Shown here piece by piece: positions 38,078-43,147 of a stretch of 43,147 nt of DNA. Every line of letters starts with the position of its first letter. The stretch's first letter is position 1. This DNA is from a bacterium. GTDB taxonomy: Archaea; Thermoproteota; Bathyarchaeia; 40CM-2-53-6. Where the stretch lies: the NCBI GenBank assembly GCA_021323995.1, contig JAJPJY010000069.1:1-43147 (forward strand). Direction: 5' to 3'. The position numbers and the translations under genes were made by a program. The notes below the pieces were generated by a model. The model did not search any database, was not told the DNA's origin, and worked only from the letters and a program-made list of their open reading frames with translations.

Positions 38078-38201
38078 CGCCGGGAGTGGGATTTGAACCC
38101 ACGCGTCCGTGAGGACACAGGCTGACAGGAGAGCCATTTTCCAGACATGGGCCCGCACTGTTCTGAGCGGACTGCCCGGTACCAGGCTCCGGAATCCCGG
38201 C
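38078..38201 (-). tRNA. tRNA-Ser(GGA) with two BHB-type introns (38147-38171 at 29/30; 38124-38138 at 37/38); CCA encoded at 38075-38077
   Basis: Spliced sequence: GCCGGGA TT CCGG AGCCTGGTA CCGG G CAGGT CTGGAAA GCCTG T GTCC TCAC GGAC GC GTGGG TTCAAAT CCCAC TCCCGGC G: all arms pair, long variable arm, discriminator G. Confidence 0.9.
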
Positions 38202-38500
38202 CCGACAAGCCACAATGTCCATGGACTATTTTTCCCCTTTGGACACTGAAAACAACCCGCGAATCATCCGGAATGAGATGATGAGAAGTAGAGTGGCGAT
38301 GGGAGCGAGCCAGCCAGCAACCCTTAACGGGCGTATTGGCAGTGCTCGCGCCCGGGGGACGCCACCCTTGTATTGGGTTTACCGGTGAAAACGGTCCTAA
38401 GCTATGTGTTACCCGTGACCATGAGGACCCGTAACCGTGGGAACCTAGCCCGGTAGGCACGATTTTAAGAGACCAAGCCGCCCATTGGAGCAGGGTAGTT

Positions 38501-39349
38501 TTGGACCACTGCGCAGTATGCGGGGCAGAGGAGTTCATTCCCTACAACTGTCGATACTGTGGCGGCGTCCACTGCGTCTACCATCGACTACCCGAGAACC
38601 ATGAATGCCCAAACATAGCCCAGGCACGCGCGCCCCGGCAGAACGTTCAGCTAGAACGTCGACGAACCGGGACCACTCTACGACTAGTCCGGTCTCCCCG
38701 AATCGCCATGATGCCCGGCCGAGAAATTCTCGCACTCTCCGTCGCTTGGATCGTCCTTGGAATCAGCTTCTCCACCCGGTGGATGTACCTAGGCTGGCTC
38801 TCGCAGCCCGTAGCTTTCCTCGAAATCTTCCTCCTAACATTGCTGATCATTGGCACCGGCTTTCTCGGACACGAACTAGCCCACAAGCTTGTAGCCCAGC
38901 GTTACGGTGCATGGGCAGAGTTCAGACTCTGGACTATCGGCGCCATAATGGCGTTAGCCTTCGCGGCCATACCCCCAGGAAATGTTGTCTTCGCCGCGCC
39001 AGGAGCAGTCTACATCGCGTCACGCTCTAGATACCTTGCTGATGTTATGGACCGGAAAACTAACGGAATAGTCTCCCTCGTCGGACCCCTCGTCAACGTT
39101 GCAGCAGCAGGAGTCGCCGGATTACTCTACGCCGGCCTCTCAGCTGCTCGTATAGGGATGACGATCAGCGGCTTCAACCCGCTCCTCTGGGCTATCCAGA
39201 TCAACCTCTGGCTGGGAGCGTTCAACATGATACCGCTCTTCATTCTCGACGGTCAGAAAGTGCTCAGCTGGAACAAGACGATCTGGGCATTGATAACAAT
39301 CCCGCTATGGACAGCAACAGCCCTCAGCATCCTACTACTATTCCCGTGA
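38501..39349 (+). CDS. AN1-type zinc finger fused to M50-type (site-2 protease-like) membrane metalloprotease
   Basis: CAVCGAEEFIPYNCRYCGGVHCVYHRLPENHECP; then FLGHELAHKLVAQRYG (HExxH) and FNMIPLFILDGQKVL. Confidence 0.85.
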   Translation: MDHCAVCGAEEFIPYNCRYCGGVHCVYHRLPENHECPNIAQARAPRQNVQLERRRTGTTLRLVRSPRIAMMPGREILALSVAWIVLGISFSTRWMYLGWLSQPVAFLEIFLLTLLIIGTGFLGHELAHKLVAQRYGAWAEFRLWTIGAIMALAFAAIPPGNVVFAAPGAVYIASRSRYLADVMDRKTNGIVSLVGPLVNVAAAGVAGLLYAGLSAARIGMTISGFNPLLWAIQINLWLGAFNMIPLFILDGQKVLSWNKTIWALITIPLWTATALSILLLFP

Positions 39350-39499
39350 GTCTGAGCCCCATCTCAGCACACTACCGCCGGTAAAGCGATACTCTTGTCC
39401 ACACTTGGCGCAGACAACTGTATACTCTTCATCAGCAGCGACTTGGACCTTGATCTCTTCGCCACAGTTGCAGACGAAAGAGACCTCGCTGGTTGACAT
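39338..39499 (-). CDS. Small 53-aa zinc-ribbon protein
   Basis: Minus-strand frame MSTSEVSFVCNCGEEIKVQVAADEEYTVVCAKCGQEYRFTGGSVLRWGSDSRE*. Confidence 0.6.
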   Translation of the reverse strand: MSTSEVSFVCNCGEEIKVQVAADEEYTVVCAKCGQEYRFTGGSVLRWGSDSRE

Positions 39500-39500
39500 T

Positions 39501-40545
39501 CTAGGATGAGGTTGCAACCTGGACAGTCTGGCTCGGCCGCGACTTCCACAATCGGGGATAAGTGTCGACCGGCATGATCACCCGGACCGTCTTGGCAGCA
39601 ATCCCTCGTTCTTCTTTCATTATCTGCTCGCTCGACATCAATGCTCTAGACAATGCGACCAGCTCCTCCTTCAACGTGAACAATGCGATCGGCGTACGGG
39701 GATAGATCTTGTCGCTAAGCCGGACAATTCCCGGAACCGCCAGCTCCGCACCGTGACAGATAGAACTGACCGCAGAGTCACGCAAGTACACGCGCGGAAT
39801 GTAGTCGAACGCTGATTCCATCGGCTTGACAATTTTTCGAAACAATTCCTCTCTCTTTTCGCCGGTAGACTGTGACAGCTCTAGCACGTCGTAGAGCGAT
39901 TGAATGTCGGATTCGCTGAAGCTGCCCGCACGAGTCCTCCTCAGCTCTCGCATGTGAGCACCCACCTGGAGCACTTCGCCTAGGTCATAGACGAGTTTTC
40001 GGATGTAGGTTCCGGCTTGGCATCCGACCCTGAACAGGACCTGTCGACCATCAATCTCTACATCTCTGATGTAGTAGATCCGTCTTTTTCGAAGATCCCT
40101 TCTCACCGCCGCCCTTACCGGCGGCCTCTGAAGAATATCGCCAACAAACTCGTTGAGTGCGGCTTCTATCTTAGGTTGGTCTATGTCTCCGTGTAGTGCC
40201 ATGAGACAGACGTATTCTTTGCCGGTGAGGAGAAACGCCTGGATCGTCTTGGTAGCGTCTTCGAGTGCTAGCGGCAAGACACCGGTGACCATCGGATTGC
40301 TCCGACCCTTGTCGGGTCTCTAGAGTTCCGCCGTGGCCAGCGTGTTTCAATCCTAGCATTCTTTTCACCCACGCCACAACCTCGTGGCTTGACGGTCCAG
40401 ACGGCTTATCCAGGTTGATCAGTCCAAACCGGATGTGCTGGTCTAACGGTCTCTTCAGAGGAGGACAACCGTACGATGGGTCGGTCTCTTCTTCGAGCTT
40501 GACCAGCAGTTTTCTCTCAGTTTCCCATGGCGCGATCTGAGACAC
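39501..40545 (-). CDS. cbf5: Archaeal tRNA/rRNA pseudouridine synthase Cbf5, interrupted by a 22-nt BHB intron (40298-40319)
   Basis: Exon 1 ...[10 protein letters not shown] and exon 2 ...[22 protein letters not shown] join as [18 protein letters not shown] after intron removal; spliced CDS is 1023 nt = 341 codons. Confidence 0.93.
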
Positions 40546-40642
40546 TCAAATCTCCAACGAAAACCGTTGAGCGTCGAGTCTCTTAAAGAATCCCGAATAT
40601 CGGGAACGGTCGAAGACTGAAAAGAATCGTACAGCGATTCGT

Positions 40643-40939
40643 CTATGCGGTCGTCATTATCTCGGTCGGGAGAACCTTCTCTTTGAGCGACTCTGCCTTC
40701 TTGCCCCGCCCAAATGCTTTCGATACATCCTCGTCAGAGGCGCCTTTCTTGACCTCCACCGTGTCCTCAGTAGGCTCGAGATGTTTCACATTGGTCCGTC
40801 GTCGTCTGACCCCCGTGACCTTTAGCGGCCCAGTTACTAGGACGAAGTTCTTGTCAATCACATCGACAATAACGCACTTGTGTCCCGCTTCGCGGCCGTT
40901 GAGCTTGACGCAGATTCGCCCGACTTCTATGCTTGGCAT
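40643..40939 (-). CDS. rpl14e: Ribosomal protein L14e
   Basis: MPSIEVGRICVKLNGREAGHKCVIVDVIDKNFVLVTGPLKVTGVRRRRTNVKHLEPT. Confidence 0.95.
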   Translation of the reverse strand: MPSIEVGRICVKLNGREAGHKCVIVDVIDKNFVLVTGPLKVTGVRRRRTNVKHLEPTEDTVEVKKGASDEDVSKAFGRGKKAESLKEKVLPTEIMTTA

Positions 40940-40981
40940 GTTCTTCTAGTCCTAGGATGGTTTTGCGTGGAAAATTCTCAT

Positions 40982-41542
40982 TTAAGGCTTCGTCGCCTTA
41001 TGCCGCTCCTTCTTAGCCCTCTTCACCATCAACGCCGCGTCAAGAAGAACCCTCGCCGTGTCGTCAATAGATCCTAAGCTCGTATCAAGGATCAGATGGT
41101 AGATGGATCGGTCTTCGACACGAAATCCGTAGTGGCGGAGATATCTCTCGCTCTGTACCGACTCTCTCTTCTCAGTCTGAACCCGGGCCTCATCGATACT
41201 CAGCTTGTCTCGCTTGGCGATTCGTTCTAGCCGGATGTTTTCGGGTGCCGTTAGATAGATTCGAAGATCTGCCTTGTCCATTATGACCCAGCCTACAAGT
41301 TGGCCATCGATGACGGCGTCACCTTCGTCGGCTTCTTTTACTGTTCTCTCGTCTACGAGCTTGTCGATCGAGAAATCCTCTAGCGCTTTTCGGCCCATGT
41401 CTAGGATCGAGAGATTGTTTTCTCGCGCAATCTTCCGAAACAGAACGCCCGCGGAAACATGCCGTAGTCGCAGGTCTTTTGCGAGTCGTGCTGCGTAGGT
41501 AGACTTGCCGGTTCCGTGGGGCCCGCTTACTGAAATAATCAT
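40982..41542 (-). CDS. cmk: Cytidylate kinase
   Basis: MIISVSGPHGTGKSTYAARLAKDLRLRHVSAGVLFRKIA; internal ATG start chosen. Confidence 0.92.
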   Translation of the reverse strand: MIISVSGPHGTGKSTYAARLAKDLRLRHVSAGVLFRKIARENNLSILDMGRKALEDFSIDKLVDERTVKEADEGDAVIDGQLVGWVIMDKADLRIYLTAPENIRLERIAKRDKLSIDEARVQTEKRESVQSERYLRHYGFRVEDRSIYHLILDTSLGSIDDTARVLLDAALMVKRAKKERHKATKP

Positions 41543-41811
41543 GTATCGGTATTGGAAGCCCGGACCAACGCGCGGATCTGGGTTGAGAGACAGTTCGCGC
41601 ATAATACTCCGCCGAAAGCTCGTCCCGGCCTACGAGCGCTTCTGGCCAGGCTCTGCGGTTTTCTCGTCTGGACCCCATGCAACTCTCGTCCACAGCGCGC
41701 GCACTCCGCCTTCGCCGGAGCTCTAGCCTCAAAGTGGAAAGTTCTTCTGCCAGACGGCAGCCGTACGGCTAGCCTTCTTCGTCCATGTGTTCTCTGAGAC
41801 GGTTTGGTCAT
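41539..41811 (-). CDS. rpl34e: Ribosomal protein L34e
   Basis: RTHGRRRLAVRLPSGRRTFHF...ARCGRELHGV...ARSARRPGRAFGGVLCANCL; conserved position beside cmk. Confidence 0.92.
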   Translation of the reverse strand: MTKPSQRTHGRRRLAVRLPSGRRTFHFEARAPAKAECARCGRELHGVQTRKPQSLARSARRPGRAFGGVLCANCLSTQIRALVRASNTDT

Positions 41812-42404
41812 TTCGTATCACCAGTAGGCGAGGCCATTGAGAACGCGGAGGCCACTCCGAATATTCTTGTAAGTGGGATGCTGATGGAGAATGAGCAGAT
41901 CAGGTACCAGAAGAACAGCGACAAGACTGCCACGCTTCCCGGGTTGGCGGGGTTGCCAAGTATCGCCGCGAATGGAATCGCAAATGGGACGTAGGCGATA
42001 GCGTGGGTTGAGGTTAGAGCGAATCCTAGGACTGCATAGATCAGGTAGAACGGAACAATCGTTATCGGGTATGTCTTCATCTGCTCGAGCGTAGCTCTGA
42101 ACTGCATCTTCTGCATCGATGGACTCCTCTTCATCAGCTTGTCCAACTGTTTCTCGTCCCCATCCTTCCGCGCCTTGTTCATAGCCTTCATGAAAGCCAT
42201 GTATTCTTGTCTTACCCTCGCAATCATCTTGTAATCCACGAGGAACCGGTTAGCGCTCATCGCGACAAGAGAGAGAAGCAGCGCCGCGCCAAACACCGAG
42301 AATGTGGACAAGGGCACACAAGTCTGGTTAGGCATATTGTACGAGGCGCAGGCCGAATGCAAGCCTCCTCCGAGGAAGCTGATAATGTCGCCTATTGATA
42401 CCAA
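41808..42404 (-). CDS. DUF106 / EMC3-like (Oxa1 superfamily) membrane protein
   Basis: NRFLVDYKMIARVRQEYMAFMKAMNKARKDGDEKQLDKLMKRSPSMQKMQ; position between adkA and L34e. Confidence 0.88.
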   Translation of the reverse strand: MVSIGDIISFLGGGLHSACASYNMPNQTCVPLSTFSVFGAALLLSLVAMSANRFLVDYKMIARVRQEYMAFMKAMNKARKDGDEKQLDKLMKRSPSMQKMQFRATLEQMKTYPITIVPFYLIYAVLGFALTSTHAIAYVPFAIPFAAILGNPANPGSVAVLSLFFWYLICSFSISIPLTRIFGVASAFSMASPTGDTK

Positions 42405-42405
42405 T

Positions 42406-42990
42406 CTAGGTCCGCTTCTGAATCATATCCAAGAGATCAATAGCCGTCTTTGCCTGCTGCCCGTCCCGGTTGTGAACAATCTGTATCGGAACCCCCGCCA
42501 GGACCGCGTTGCAGCTTGCCATATACCGTGACCATTGCAGATCCTCCTTAGCGTCTTCAACGTTTCCCCCGTCCCGGTACCTGGTAGCGTCTGTCGCTCG
42601 TCTCTGGGCTATCTCTTCCGCGTCCGCTTCGATCAGAATGATCATGTTCGGATCCAATGCTTCGAGAACCTTTTGAGGAGTGCCAGGCCAGACCCCGTCA
42701 GCGGTTTTAACAAACATATGCGTGTCCACGACAACAGCCGCCTTTCCGGGCGTCCTCGAGATGATGCGGGCTGCTTGTTGCTGAATTCTTGACTGTAGTG
42801 TAATGTCTTGGCGACGCATGTGATCTCTATGGATCGTCTTGCCACTCTTCTTGAACAGCTCACTCATAACATTCCCAAAGTTCACAATCTTCAGCGGGAC
42901 ATTTTTTTCCTTAGCGAGCCTGTCAAGCTCTAAGAGCACCGTGGTCTTGCCGACCCCGGGTATGCCCGCTACTATGATCGTTCCCTGCAT
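42406..42990 (-). CDS. adkA: Archaeal adenylate kinase
   Basis: MQGTIIVAGIPGVGKTTVL...VNFGNVMSELF...VVVDTHMFVKTADGVWPGTPQKVLEALDPNMIILIEADAEEIAQRR. Confidence 0.93.
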   Translation of the reverse strand: MQGTIIVAGIPGVGKTTVLLELDRLAKEKNVPLKIVNFGNVMSELFKKSGKTIHRDHMRRQDITLQSRIQQQAARIISRTPGKAAVVVDTHMFVKTADGVWPGTPQKVLEALDPNMIILIEADAEEIAQRRATDATRYRDGGNVEDAKEDLQWSRYMASCNAVLAGVPIQIVHNRDGQQAKTAIDLLDMIQKRT

Positions 42991-43000
42991 GTCCAGTCCT

Positions 43001-43147
43001 CTATCCTAAGAGTCCCTTGGTGCCTGGGTATATCTCGGTGATTCTCTCCTTTACTAGAATCTCGTAGTATTGCTGGATAATGCCGACAGTCAGTAGTATC
43101 CCTGTTCCTGTTCCGAATGCTCCGAGGAAGTCAGCTCCCGCTGCAAT
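43001..43147 (-). CDS. secY: Preprotein translocase SecY, C-terminal end (runs off window)
   Basis: Minus-strand frame [48 protein letters not shown]; adjacent to adkA as in archaeal ribosomal operons. Confidence 0.9.
   Translation of the reverse strand: MAAGADFLGAFGTGTGILLTVGIIQQYYEILVKERITEIYPGTKGLLG

Noticed and set aside
38005-38538. Minus-strand 177-aa ORF
   Set aside because: Same-strand overlap with the tRNA-Ser gene and no protein-like pattern
39501-40545. cbf5 as a pseudogene or two separate genes
   Set aside because: The 22-nt insert forms a BHB motif whose predicted cut sites restore the conserved GTLDP frame exactly
1-43147. CRISPR array, rRNA genes, transposase or IS ends
   Set aside because: No regularly spaced repeats, rRNA-conserved blocks or transposase-like ORFs were seen by eye

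Overview
This is a 43-kb archaeal chromosome window. The archaeal calls rest on the right-hand block secY(partial)-adkA-DUF106/EMC3-like-L34e-cmk-L14e-cbf5, and on bulge-helix-bulge (BHB) introns. A Nitrososphaeria/Thaumarchaeota-related lineage is plausible but not proven from the sequence alone. Most of the rest is accessory or metabolic: PanD, MFS pumps, ChrB-like, PEP-mutase-like, PHP, M20, aquaporin, a P1B ATPase with a CsoR-like regulator, ClC, and many small membrane, zinc-ribbon or secreted proteins. Strongest observations: (1) cbf5 looks broken in the ORF track but is restored exactly by removing a 22-nt BHB intron. (2) A tRNA-Ser(GGA) gene becomes fully canonical after removing two introns, 25 nt at 29/30 and 15 nt at 37/38. 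(3) A protein fuses a degenerate tyrosine-recombinase-like domain to a HEPN-like domain with an RX4H motif, and is followed by a Vsr/PD-(D/E)XK-like protein; this is a candidate uncharacterised defence or mobile module. (4) A giant surface protein joins Ig-like ectodomains through a TM helix to a KaiC-like domain that has lost its Walker-A lysine, and a frameshifted paralogue lies nearby. (5) A P1B-ATPase/CsoR-like pair has lost canonical Cu(I) ligands in both partners. (6) A truncated duplicate of an SPFH gene lies about 2.7 kb from its parent, with an RHS-core gene between them. All domain names come from reading motifs by eye; no database search was run.
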